A DNA stretch of 49,764 bases, taken from NCBI GenBank assembly GCA_035650495.1, contig DASRHK010000039.1, forward strand, positions 1 through 49,764, given 5' to 3'. Numbering within the stretch: position 1 is the stretch's first letter; each line of letters opens with the position of its first letter. The translations under genes and the position numbers were made by a program. This document shows, in pieces, positions 32,306 through 40,219 of this stretch. The notes beneath the pieces were generated by a model. It saw nothing but the letters and a program-made list of their open reading frames with translations. It was not told the DNA's origin and made no database searches. The stretch comes from DASRHK01 sp035650495 (GTDB lineage: Bacteria; Pseudomonadota; Gammaproteobacteria; Nevskiales; Nevskiaceae).

Positions 32306-35083
32306 TTAGAACTTGATCTCGTACTGCGCGTAGAACGCGCGGCCGATCGCGTTGTGGAAGGTCGTCTGCGTCGCGTCGATGAACTGGTTCGGGCGGTTGC
32401 CGCCCTGCGCGGTCGGATCGAGCGGCATGTCGCGGTCGAACAGGTTGTCGACGCCGAGGCGGAAGGTGCCCCACTTGTTCGCCATCAAGCGCAGCTGCAT
32501 GTCGATGGTGGTGAACGAGCTGAAGTAGAGATCCTTGGACGGATGCTCGGACGCCGCATCCGCGAACGCACCCGGATACTCGTCCACGTAATCCGCGCGC
32601 ACGAAGGCGCCGAACATACCCATCTGCCAGTCGATGCGGCCGTTCATGCGGTAGCGCGGGATCGAGGCGAAATAGATCTGCTCGGTCGCCGGGCTGTCAG
32701 AGGCTTCCTGCAGGATCTCGGACTGGATCCAGGTCAGCGCGTAGTCGAACGTGAACCGTCCGGCGCCGCCCGCGTTCAGCGCGTAGTCGGTGCTGAAGTC
32801 GATGCCCTTGACGCGCTCCAGCGCCTGGTTGTGCGACTTCAGGATCACAAACGAGCCAAGCTCGTCGAGCTCCTGCCCATCGCCGTTCTGGTCACCGCCC
32901 GGCGCGCGCACGATCTGGTCGCAGCCGACGTTGAATAGCGCGCAGTTGTCGAGCACGGTCTGCGTCGAAGGATCGACGACGATGTCGCGCAGCTGGATCC
33001 AGAAGTAGTCGATCTTCATCGTCAGGTCGCGGATCGGCTCCCATCCGGAGCCGATGCTGAAGTTCTTGCCGCGCTCTTCCGACAGATCCGGATTGGACAG
33101 GACGCGCAGCGAGATGCTCTGCACCGGTTCGACGCAGGCGGGGATGTTGTCCGACTGCGTCGGCGTGCCGCCCTGCGCGATGCACAGCGGCGTGTCGACC
33201 GCGCTGTCGAAGGCCTTGGTGGGGCCGCCAAACAGGCGCTGCAGGTCAGGCGCGCGGAAGCTCTTGCCCGCCGACGCGCGGAAATACATCTTGTCGGTCG
33301 GACGATAGAGCAGCGAGGCCTTGGGGCTGAACGCACCGCCGACCTTCGAGTTGTCGTCGTAGTAGTCATAGCGACCGGCGAGATCGAACTCGAGCTGGCT
33401 CAGGATCGGCATCACGAATTCCACGCCGCCGGCGTAGTGCGCGCGATCGCCGCCACCGGAGGACGCACCATCGAACGCGTCACCGAGCGCCGACAGTGGA
33501 TCGGCGCGATCGAAGTAGCGCTCGTAGACCGCTTCCGGATGGAACGAGAACATCATGTTGCCGCCGGGCAGCTTGATCGGCAGCGGGCCGGTCAGCGTGC
33601 CGTCGACCTGGAAGCTGCTGGAGTTCGCGTCCTTCACCGCGGTGAAGCTGGTGCGGTCGATCACGTCCTGCGGAATCGGCTGGAACAGATCGAGGCCGTT
33701 GTTGGCCACTTCGTTGTCGAGAACGGAGCTGATGATGTTGCGACGCAGATCGCGCACGCGCTCGCGGCCGTACTGCACACCGAAGTCCCAGGTCCAGCCT
33801 TCGCCGAACGCGCCCTTCAGGCCCTGCAGCAACAGGATGTCGTCGGTGGAAATATCGTCGCCGCGCGGGCCGTATTCGACCAGACGCCGCTGGTAGAAGC
33901 CGTCCGGGAAGACCGGGTTGCCGTTCTCGTCAAAGATCGGATCGCCGTTCTCGTCAGTCGACTGCGCGGCCGGGTTGTTCGACGCCCCGGCCGGCACGGT
34001 GCCGAAGTTGTGCGTGGTGAACGGGATGATCTGCGCGAACGGATTGACCGGATCGAAGCCTTCGCCGCCCGAGTACGCGTTCGGCTCGAACTCGGTGTTG
34101 GTCTGGCTGGTGAAGTAGCTCATCCGTGTGTAGGCGTGGATCCCACCGAAGTCGCGGTCATAGCGCAAGGCCAGCGCGCCATGCCGCAGGTCGGGCTGAT
34201 ACTGGCGCCAGGGCGAACGGTCGAATCGGCAGATGCCCGCGGCCGTCGGATGCCCGAGGCCGCCGAGCGCATCGTTCGGATTGCCGCAGTTCGGGTCGGG
34301 AATCACCTGGCCGTCGAAGCCGAAGAACGTGCTGCCGAATCCCGAGCCGTTGCCGCCGCCAGTGAAGTCCGACCGCGAGTAATCGCGTTGCGAGATCTTG
34401 ATCGCCTTCTGGTTGAAGTACTCGGCGAACAGGCTCATCGAGCTGTTGCCGGTCATCACGCCGGTGACGGCCTGGACGCGCTGATTCGAACCGCCGCCGT
34501 GCTGCGTGCCGCCGGCACGCACCGATGCGTAGCTGTCGTGGATGTCCTTGCGCGTGATGATGTTGATGACGCCGGAGATCGCGTCGGATCCATAGATCGC
34601 CGACGCGCCGTCGGTGAGGATTTCGACGCGCTCGATCATCACGGTCGGGATGGTCGACAGATCGGTGAACTGATCGGTGCCACTGATGCCCACCGGGTAC
34701 GCCGGCAGGCGACGGCCGTCGAGCAGGATCAGCGTGCGGCCCGCGCCGAAGCCGCGGAGGTCGACGCCGGCGGCGCCCGGCGTGAAGCCGAATGTGAAGC
34801 TCTGGTCGATGGTGCCGCCGGTGTTCTGGGAAAGATTGCGCAGGAGATCCTGCACGCTGGTGTAGCCGCTCTTCTCGATCTGATCGCGGCTGATGACCGT
34901 GACGGGCGTCGGGCCTTCGACGTCGAGACGCTTGATGCGCGATCCCGTGACTTCGACTTTCTCGAGCTTGACGGCGCCCTGATCAGTGGTGTCCTCGGCA
35001 TGCGCAGGGCTGATCATTCCCCCCGCCGCCAATGCCAGAGCGGCGATCGCTCCGGTAATTCCGTTTCCTACGCGACGATGCAT
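32306..35083 (-). CDS. TonB-dependent outer-membrane receptor 1
   Basis: 925 residues from the ATG at 35083: signal peptide (MHRRVGNGITGAIAALALAAG, ending SPAHA), then the plug domain starting KLEKVEVTGSRIKRLD with GYTSVQDLLRNL, RTLILLDGRRLPAYPVG and ASAIYGSDAISGVINIITRK, then a large beta barrel ending in ..YEIKF with a C-terminal Phe. It would import an unknown large ligand with TonB-ExbBD. GGGGGA precedes the ATG by six bases. The leader is about 68 nt from a promoter shared in design with the two other receptors. It is the least similar of the three. Confidence 0.93.
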   Translation of the reverse strand: MHRRVGNGITGAIAALALAAGGMISPAHAEDTTDQGAVKLEKVEVTGSRIKRLDVEGPTPVTVISRDQIEKSGYTSVQDLLRNLSQNTGGTIDQSFTFGFTPGAAGVDLRGFGAGRTLILLDGRRLPAYPVGISGTDQFTDLSTIPTVMIERVEILTDGASAIYGSDAISGVINIITRKDIHDSYASVRAGGTQHGGGSNQRVQAVTGVMTGNSSMSLFAEYFNQKAIKISQRDYSRSDFTGGGNGSGFGSTFFGFDGQVIPDPNCGNPNDALGGLGHPTAAGICRFDRSPWRQYQPDLRHGALALRYDRDFGGIHAYTRMSYFTSQTNTEFEPNAYSGGEGFDPVNPFAQIIPFTTHNFGTVPAGASNNPAAQSTDENGDPIFDENGNPVFPDGFYQRRLVEYGPRGDDISTDDILLLQGLKGAFGEGWTWDFGVQYGRERVRDLRRNIISSVLDNEVANNGLDLFQPIPQDVIDRTSFTAVKDANSSSFQVDGTLTGPLPIKLPGGNMMFSFHPEAVYERYFDRADPLSALGDAFDGASSGGGDRAHYAGGVEFVMPILSQLEFDLAGRYDYYDDNSKVGGAFSPKASLLYRPTDKMYFRASAGKSFRAPDLQRLFGGPTKAFDSAVDTPLCIAQGGTPTQSDNIPACVEPVQSISLRVLSNPDLSEERGKNFSIGSGWEPIRDLTMKIDYFWIQLRDIVVDPSTQTVLDNCALFNVGCDQIVRAPGGDQNGDGQELDELGSFVILKSHNQALERVKGIDFSTDYALNAGGAGRFTFDYALTWIQSEILQEASDSPATEQIYFASIPRYRMNGRIDWQMGMFGAFVRADYVDEYPGAFADAASEHPSKDLYFSSFTTIDMQLRLMANKWGTFRLGVDNLFDRDMPLDPTAQGGNRPNQFIDATQTTFHNAIGRAFYAQYEIKF

Positions 35084-35157
35084 TTTGTGTCCCCCATCAG
35101 GTTGGGTTCGATTTTTCTCGTCGCAGCATTCCGTTACTGCGAAGAGTTCACCTTCCG

Positions 35158-35187
35158 AGGTTAAGTCAGGCTGTAACACAAATGCAA
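35158..35187 (-). promoter_or_regulatory. promoter of TonB receptor 1
   Basis: -35 TTGCAT (35187-35182), 18-bp spacer, -10 TAACCT (35163-35158) followed by C. The same pattern stands before receptors 2 and 3. Confidence 0.55.
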
Positions 35188-35228
35188 CTCTTTGGCGCGA
35201 AACGTAACTGAGCGTTGCTCACAAGCGA

Positions 35229-35234
35229 TATGAT
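35229..35234 (+). promoter_or_regulatory. -10 box candidate of the AspH-like gene
   Basis: TATGAT ends 12 bases before the ATG at 35247, giving a leader of only about 5-6 nt. No ribosome binding site precedes that ATG. Confidence 0.35.
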
Positions 35235-35246
35235 GATCGTCCGGCC

Positions 35247-35879
35247 ATGCTCGACCTGCCCGGCGTTCCCACGCTCGACAAGCACGCCCTGATCGGCGGC
35301 TGCGTCCGGCTGCGCGCGCAGGCCGACGCGATGCGGCTGCGTCAAGAGCTCGATGCGCTGCCGCCGGAGCTCTGGGGCACGCGTGGCGGACGGGTCGGAG
35401 TACACGCCGCTGCCGAATCGATCTTCCTGCGCGGCTACGCGCCCGCAGACGGCGAGCGACCGATCGAGGATCGCGAAGTGCTCGCTCGGATGCCCTACGT
35501 CCGCGCGCTCATCCACGCCGAGCTGCCGGGTCGCGCAATGCGGTGTCTCCTCGCGAAGCTGCCGGCCGGCGCGCGCATCGCGCCGCATGTCGATCGCGCA
35601 CCTTACTTCCACCAGACCGTACGGCTGCACGTTCCGATCGCTACGAATTCCGAAGTGCTGATGCTGTGCGATGGTCGGGTCTATCGCATGGCCGCCGGCG
35701 AGATCTGGTCGATCAACAACGTCGCGGTGCACGGCGTGTGGAATCGCCACGCGACCGAATCGCGCACGCACCTGATCTGCGACTTCGTGCCGGACGAGCG
35801 GATGCTCTCCGCGCTGGCGCAAGCCGAGCGCGATCTCGGCGTGGTCGATCGCGACGTCGAAGCCGGCATCGCGGCATGA
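35247..35879 (+). CDS. aspartyl/asparaginyl beta-hydroxylase-like 2OG-Fe(II) oxygenase
   Basis: The 210-residue soluble protein fits the Asp/Asn beta-hydroxylase (AspH, PF05118) fold: KLPAGARIAPHVDRA (104-118), RLHVPI (126-131), GEIWSINNVAVHGVWN (151-166). Iron ligands are probably His114, Asp116 and His162, and Arg126 or Arg173 may bind 2-oxoglutarate. Classic AspH has HxG and lacks the carboxylate; here HVD would restore a 2-His-1-Asp triad. It would hydroxylate Asp/Asn or a similar residue of an unknown substrate. It overlaps the sulfotransferase gene by four bases (ATGA), so the two form an operon. Confidence 0.83.
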   Translation: MLDLPGVPTLDKHALIGGCVRLRAQADAMRLRQELDALPPELWGTRGGRVGVHAAAESIFLRGYAPADGERPIEDREVLARMPYVRALIHAELPGRAMRCLLAKLPAGARIAPHVDRAPYFHQTVRLHVPIATNSEVLMLCDGRVYRMAAGEIWSINNVAVHGVWNRHATESRTHLICDFVPDERMLSALAQAERDLGVVDRDVEAGIAA

Positions 35880-36604
35880 TCGTCACCGAGCGCTTCGTCT
35901 ACATCCATCTGCATCGCACCGGCGGCAGCTTCCTGAACGAGTGCCTGATGCGCTTCTTCCCCGGCGCGCGCCAGGTCGGCTATCACCTGCCGCGGCGCAT
36001 GGTCCCGCGCGAGTACGCGGACTTCCCCGTGATCGGCTTCGTGCGCAATCCTTGGGACTACTACGTGTCGTGGTACCACTTCCAGAGATCGCGCCCGGTG
36101 CCGAACGCGCTGTTCGAATGCGCCAGCGATCGGGGGCGGCTCGACTTCAAGGGGACGATCGCCAATCTCGTCAACTTGGGCTCGGAGGACGCGACACTCG
36201 ATCGGCTGCTGCCGCTCCTCAACGAGGGCTACGTGAACTATGGGCTCAACGTCCCGCGCGGCCAGATGGCAGCGATCCGTGGCAGTGGGCTCGGCTTCTT
36301 CAGCTTCCTCTACCGCTACATGTATCTCGGCCTGGGCGGGCCGTTGCACGTCGGCCGCTCCGAGAACCTGCGCCAGGATTTCCTCGATCTCCTGGCGAAG
36401 ATCGGCGATCGCGCGAGCGAGGAGGCTCAGCAGTTCATCCTCGAGCAGTCGCGGCGCAACGCCTCCGAGCACACCTCGTACGGCAGCTATTACGACGACG
36501 ATCTGCGCGATCTTGTCGCGACGCGGGATCGGGAGCTGATCGACACCTACGGCTACCGCTTCGAAAACCGTAGCGAGGCCGCTACGCCAGCCGGAACGGC
36601 TTGA
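35876..36604 (+). CDS. sulfotransferase family protein
   Basis: A 242-residue cytosolic sulfotransferase-fold protein. The 5'-phosphosulfate loop reads YIHLHRTGGSFL (9-20), in the style of Golgi carbohydrate and 2-O sulfotransferases (HxxKTGGT/S), and the 3'-phosphate motif is GFVRNPWDYYVSWYHF (54-69). It would transfer sulfate from PAPS to a hydroxyl. It has no signal peptide. Its start overlaps the stop of the AspH-like oxygenase, which suggests that it sulfates what that enzyme hydroxylates (inference). Its 3' end overlaps the convergent fusion gene by 23 bases. Confidence 0.8.
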   Translation: MIVTERFVYIHLHRTGGSFLNECLMRFFPGARQVGYHLPRRMVPREYADFPVIGFVRNPWDYYVSWYHFQRSRPVPNALFECASDRGRLDFKGTIANLVNLGSEDATLDRLLPLLNEGYVNYGLNVPRGQMAAIRGSGLGFFSFLYRYMYLGLGGPLHVGRSENLRQDFLDLLAKIGDRASEEAQQFILEQSRRNASEHTSYGSYYDDDLRDLVATRDRELIDTYGYRFENRSEAATPAGTA

Positions 36605-38402
36605 GGCCGCGCAACCGATCCCAGGTGCCCTGCACCTGCGGCAGCACGCGATCGATCTCCGCACGATGCGCTTGCCACTTGCCCGCTTTAGGCGGCGTCA
36701 ACGTATGACGCGCGTCCGGGAGCGGCCCGCTCGTGCGAGCGGCGAGCGCGCCGTCGAAGGCGATGCCGGCGAAGCTGCACAGTCCTCGCACCACGCCGGC
36801 GGGGTCGCGAACCAGGTCGGCATAATCGATCGTCGTCCATCGGGAGGCAGGGAGCGTGCGCAGGTCGTCGAGCATGGTCTCGTTGGCGACGCGCCACTGA
36901 TACGCGGCGATCTCAGCGAGCGACTTGCCTTGCAGCTCGCGCCAGCCCGGCGGCAGCAGCAGCGACCACGGCGGCCCCTGCCAGCCCGCGAGCTTCGGAT
37001 AGGTGATCCAGTTCCCCGAGCGCCACGCTTCGATGATGCTCGCGATGTTCTCGCGCGGATCGCGCCACAGGTGAACGAACAACGCGCCCGGGAACAGCCG
37101 ATCGAGCAGCGGGATGCGTAGAGCGTTCTTCGGCGTCTTCTCGAGGACACGGATCACATCGCGGCCGTTCCAGTGGCGGCCGTCGGGCAGTCGCAGCTCC
37201 GACGCCAGCGTCGATCGCACATGGTCCTGCAAGGCCTGCGACCAGTTCGCACCGGTCAGGCGATTCGATTCGACGTCGGCGGCGCCGGGACGCAGCGAGT
37301 CGAGGCCTTCGATCAGCCAGTGCCCTTCACCGCCGAGCGTGTACAGCTGCGGCGAGCACGCGAGCGTCTCGAACAGGAGCGTGCTGCCGGAGCGCGGCGC
37401 GGCGACGATGATGATCGGCCGATCGATCGGACTTCGCGCGGTCGAGCGCGCGTCCCGCGACGGCGTGGCGACGGTCACGACGTGCTGCAGGATCCGGCCT
37501 TCCAGCACGCGCTGCGCCGGCACCTGGTTCATCGTCGCACGCAGGCTCGTCGTCAGCGGCGTCGCGCGCGCACGCATCGCGTCGCGGAGCTTTGCGAACT
37601 CCGCATGGCCCTGCGCACCATCCGCGTAGAGCATCCAGAGCTGTCGCCAGTCGCGGCAGAAGCTTCCGAGGAGCTCGACGAGCTGACGCAGAGCCTGACT
37701 GCTCGCCGGATCGCCGGCGCCGAGATCGGCGGCGAGCTCGGCGCACAAGAGCTCGACCTCGCCGGGCGACATGATCGGCGCCGAGTTGTGCTGCTCCGTG
37801 AGCACGTGCGCAGCGCGTGACGGATCGAAGTCGACCTTGATCGGCGCCGGCATCGCGTTCGCCGCGCCGGCCGCGGCCAGTTGCCAGAAGGCCGCGCTGC
37901 CGGTGGTGTCGGCAACGAGATGGATGCGCGTGATCTTCGAAGGGTTCTCCACGCGATGCAGCCGCCAGTTGTCGAAGATCCACGCCTCGCCCGCGCCCAT
38001 GTGCACCGATTCGCCACCGCAATGGAACCGAACCTCGGGCGTGGTGACCACCGGAATGTGCACGCGCACGCGCCGGAACCAGTGGTAGTTGATGTCGGCG
38101 TGCTCCGGCACGCTTGCGCCAGGCGCGAGGCGCATCAGGCGCGATCGGCTCCAGACGACGCCGAAGCCTTCGAGGACTTGTTGAAGATAGGCGCAGCGGC
38201 GCAGATGCGGCGTCGGCAGCATCGCCCCGTCGACGTCGTCGTTCTCGGCGCCGCCGACGCTGATCAGGCGCAGCGAGCTGTTGCCCTGGTAGTCGCTCGG
38301 GTGCTCCGCCCACGCCGATTCGGGCAGCGCCTCGATCTCCGCGCGCAGGCGCTCCGCGTCGAACGCGAGCGGCAAGCGGAAGAACGGACGCGGCAGCTTC
38401 AT
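36582..38402 (-). CDS. fusion: AspH-like oxygenase plus sulfotransferase
   Basis: One 606-residue polypeptide joins two activities. Residues 1-170 are an AspH-like oxygenase: LAPGASVPEHADINYHW (92-108) with His101 and Asp103, RVHIPV, and GEAWIFDNWRLHRVEN (138-153) with His149. A helical linker (190-325) follows, then a sulfotransferase domain (about 328-606) with the PAPS loop PIIIVAAPRSGSTLLF (329-344) and 3'-phosphate motif HLWRDPRENIASIIEAW. Two steps on one chain strongly imply that hydroxylation and sulfation are sequential. Leftward; the TPR-AspH gene lies six bases upstream on the same strand, so the two are probably one operon. Confidence 0.87.
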   Translation of the reverse strand: MKLPRPFFRLPLAFDAERLRAEIEALPESAWAEHPSDYQGNSSLRLISVGGAENDDVDGAMLPTPHLRRCAYLQQVLEGFGVVWSRSRLMRLAPGASVPEHADINYHWFRRVRVHIPVVTTPEVRFHCGGESVHMGAGEAWIFDNWRLHRVENPSKITRIHLVADTTGSAAFWQLAAAGAANAMPAPIKVDFDPSRAAHVLTEQHNSAPIMSPGEVELLCAELAADLGAGDPASSQALRQLVELLGSFCRDWRQLWMLYADGAQGHAEFAKLRDAMRARATPLTTSLRATMNQVPAQRVLEGRILQHVVTVATPSRDARSTARSPIDRPIIIVAAPRSGSTLLFETLACSPQLYTLGGEGHWLIEGLDSLRPGAADVESNRLTGANWSQALQDHVRSTLASELRLPDGRHWNGRDVIRVLEKTPKNALRIPLLDRLFPGALFVHLWRDPRENIASIIEAWRSGNWITYPKLAGWQGPPWSLLLPPGWRELQGKSLAEIAAYQWRVANETMLDDLRTLPASRWTTIDYADLVRDPAGVVRGLCSFAGIAFDGALAARTSGPLPDARHTLTPPKAGKWQAHRAEIDRVLPQVQGTWDRLRGLKPFRLA

Positions 38403-38408
38403 GCGGGA

Positions 38409-39593
38409 TCAGTCATCCGCAGCGCCCGCGCGATCGAAGTCGCCGATTGCGGCCATCAGATCATGCGCCGCCTCGCGCTCGACTTCGGTGAGGTGAGGAT
38501 TCCAGCAATCCATGATCAGAACGACGCGCATCTCGCCGCTGCGATTCCAGGCTTCGTGCTCGAAGGTGTCGTCGAAGAACACCAGCCGACCTTCCTGCCA
38601 CGCGTGCAGCTCGCCGCCGACGCGCAGCGCGCAATCGGCCGGAACGATCAGCGGCAGATGCACGACGATCCGCGTGTTGGTCACGCCGTGATGCGGCAGA
38701 AGGTGCGTTCCCGGCGCGAGGAAAGAGAACATCACCTCCGGGCCCAGATCGCGCACGTGCATCAGCGGCGCGAGCGACAGCGCCTGCGTCGTTCGCGGAC
38801 AGCGCGCGCAATTGTCCTCGCGGCGATGACCGTGACGATAGAAGTAGTAGCCGTCCCATTTCGGCGAAGCGCCCTGCAGGTTCTGGCGAGCGAGCGCGTC
38901 GTCGCCGAACACGGCTTCGGCACCCGACCCTGCGCGCATCACTTCGCGCAGCTCGTCGCGCATCGCGCGCGTGTGCGATTCGAACGCGTCGGCCCAGCCG
39001 AATAACCCGCGATCGAAGTACGGGGACGTCGGCAGCCCGGGGAAATACAGATCGCGCGGGCGCTGGCGCGCATCGGGGATCTGCAAAGGACGATCGCCCA
39101 GATAGATTCCCAGACATTCGCGCACGCGCTCGAGGCCCGAGGCGCCGAAGCGGGTCACGAGCGCATCGAACACGCGAATGAACGATTCGCGACGGTTGTG
39201 GGCGACGAACGCGAGCGCATGCTCGACCAGCGGACGCAGCGCCGGGCTCGTCGTCGCGGCGTTGCGCCATTGGCCGGCGCCCTGCGCGGTCTTGATCGAA
39301 CGAAGGTACTGACGGAACGCTGCTTCGCGATTGCCGAGACGCTCCAGCGCCTGGCCGCGATACAGCCGCGCGACGAAAGCATCGGGAGCGAGCTTGGTGG
39401 CACGCTCGAGCAACGGCAAGCCGCGCGCATCGTCGCCGCGCGACACGCAGCTCATGCCAACGATGTTCAGCGCCTCGAGGTTGTCGGGATCGGCGCGCAG
39501 CACGTCCTCGTAGACGCGCAGCGCATCCATCGCGCGACCGCTCTGGAACAGCTGGCGCGCCTCGGAGAGCTGCGCGGCGGAGTTGCTCATCAA
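38409..39593 (-). CDS. TPR protein with C-terminal AspH beta-hydroxylase domain
   Basis: 394 residues. Residues 5-105 hold about three TPR repeats (ALRVYEDVLRADPDNLEALN, LLERATKLAPDAFVARLYRG). The C-terminal half is a canonical AspH domain: LAPGTHLLPHHGVTNTRIVV (292-311) with His301 and the HxG form, VHLPL, and FFDDTFEHEAWN (339-350) with His346; human AspH has the same TPR-oxygenase order. Cysteines at 262, 265 and 363 are of unknown role. It probably hydroxylates Asp/Asn in a protein or peptide, with the TPRs binding substrate. It begins 32 bases from the divergent P4H-like gene, and the fusion gene follows. Confidence 0.87.
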   Translation of the reverse strand: MMSNSAAQLSEARQLFQSGRAMDALRVYEDVLRADPDNLEALNIVGMSCVSRGDDARGLPLLERATKLAPDAFVARLYRGQALERLGNREAAFRQYLRSIKTAQGAGQWRNAATTSPALRPLVEHALAFVAHNRRESFIRVFDALVTRFGASGLERVRECLGIYLGDRPLQIPDARQRPRDLYFPGLPTSPYFDRGLFGWADAFESHTRAMRDELREVMRAGSGAEAVFGDDALARQNLQGASPKWDGYYFYRHGHRREDNCARCPRTTQALSLAPLMHVRDLGPEVMFSFLAPGTHLLPHHGVTNTRIVVHLPLIVPADCALRVGGELHAWQEGRLVFFDDTFEHEAWNRSGEMRVVLIMDCWNPHLTEVEREAAHDLMAAIGDFDRAGAADD

Positions 39594-39612
39594 GACCCCG
39601 GAAGTTCTGCTC

Positions 39613-39619
39613 TAGTATA
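39613..39619. promoter_or_regulatory. overlapping divergent -10 boxes of the TPR-AspH and P4H-like genes
   Basis: Rightward TAGTAT (39613-39618) ends seven bases before the ATG at 39626, so that mRNA would be leaderless. Leftward TATACT (39619-39614) ends about 20 bases before the TPR-AspH ATG at 39593. The whole divergent region is only 32 bases. Confidence 0.45.
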
Positions 39620-39625
39620 CGAACG

Positions 39626-40219
39626 ATGAACGCCGCGCCTGCGCTCGACCACTATCTGCGTGTCTACGACGGCGGCCTCGACGCCGCGATGTGCGATCGG
39701 CTCGTGCAAACCTTCCATGCACTGTCCGCCTTCCACAAGACGAACGGTGCCGGCGTGCGCGCAGGTCTGGATCAGAGCGGTTGGACCGAGCTCAACGTCA
39801 CGCACCAGGCCGACGCCGCGTTCCTCGGCTGGTTCCGCAGCCACATCGACGCGGCGCTCGCGCAGTACAACCGCGACGTCGGGCTGTCGATCCCGATCCC
39901 CTCCGCGCCGAGCATCAGCGACCTCGTGATGAAGCGCTACGTGCCCGGCGGCGCGCAGAGATTCCAGCTGCATTTCGACTCGATCTACGAGCACGCGAAC
40001 CGCTATCTCGTGTTCCTGTGGTACCTCAACGACGTCGCGCAGGGCGGCGAGACGGTGTTCCCCGATCTCGGCATCTCGGTGAAGCCAGCGAAGGGCCGTC
40101 TGCTGATGTTCCCGCCCTACTGGATGTATCAGCACGCCGGGCAGCCGCCGGAATCGGGCGACAAGTACATCCTCTCGACTTACCTGCTGTTTGGCGCGAG
40201 CGGCGTTCAAGCCTCGTAG
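39626..40219 (+). CDS. prolyl-4-hydroxylase-like 2OG-Fe(II) oxygenase
   Basis: The 197-residue protein is a P4H-type oxygenase (PF13640): QLHFDSIYEHANRYLVFLWY (114-133) gives the HxD pair His116/Asp118, YLNDVAQGGETVFPDLG (133-149) is the typical strand-turn, and WMYQHAG then SGDKYILSTYLLFG gives the distal His170 and the 2-oxoglutarate-binding Lys180. It would hydroxylate Pro or another residue of a peptide or protein. It lacks a signal peptide. The gene is monocistronic between divergent TPR-AspH and convergent TPR-sulfotransferase, overlapping the latter by 13 bases. Confidence 0.87.
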   Translation: MNAAPALDHYLRVYDGGLDAAMCDRLVQTFHALSAFHKTNGAGVRAGLDQSGWTELNVTHQADAAFLGWFRSHIDAALAQYNRDVGLSIPIPSAPSISDLVMKRYVPGGAQRFQLHFDSIYEHANRYLVFLWYLNDVAQGGETVFPDLGISVKPAKGRLLMFPPYWMYQHAGQPPESGDKYILSTYLLFGASGVQAS

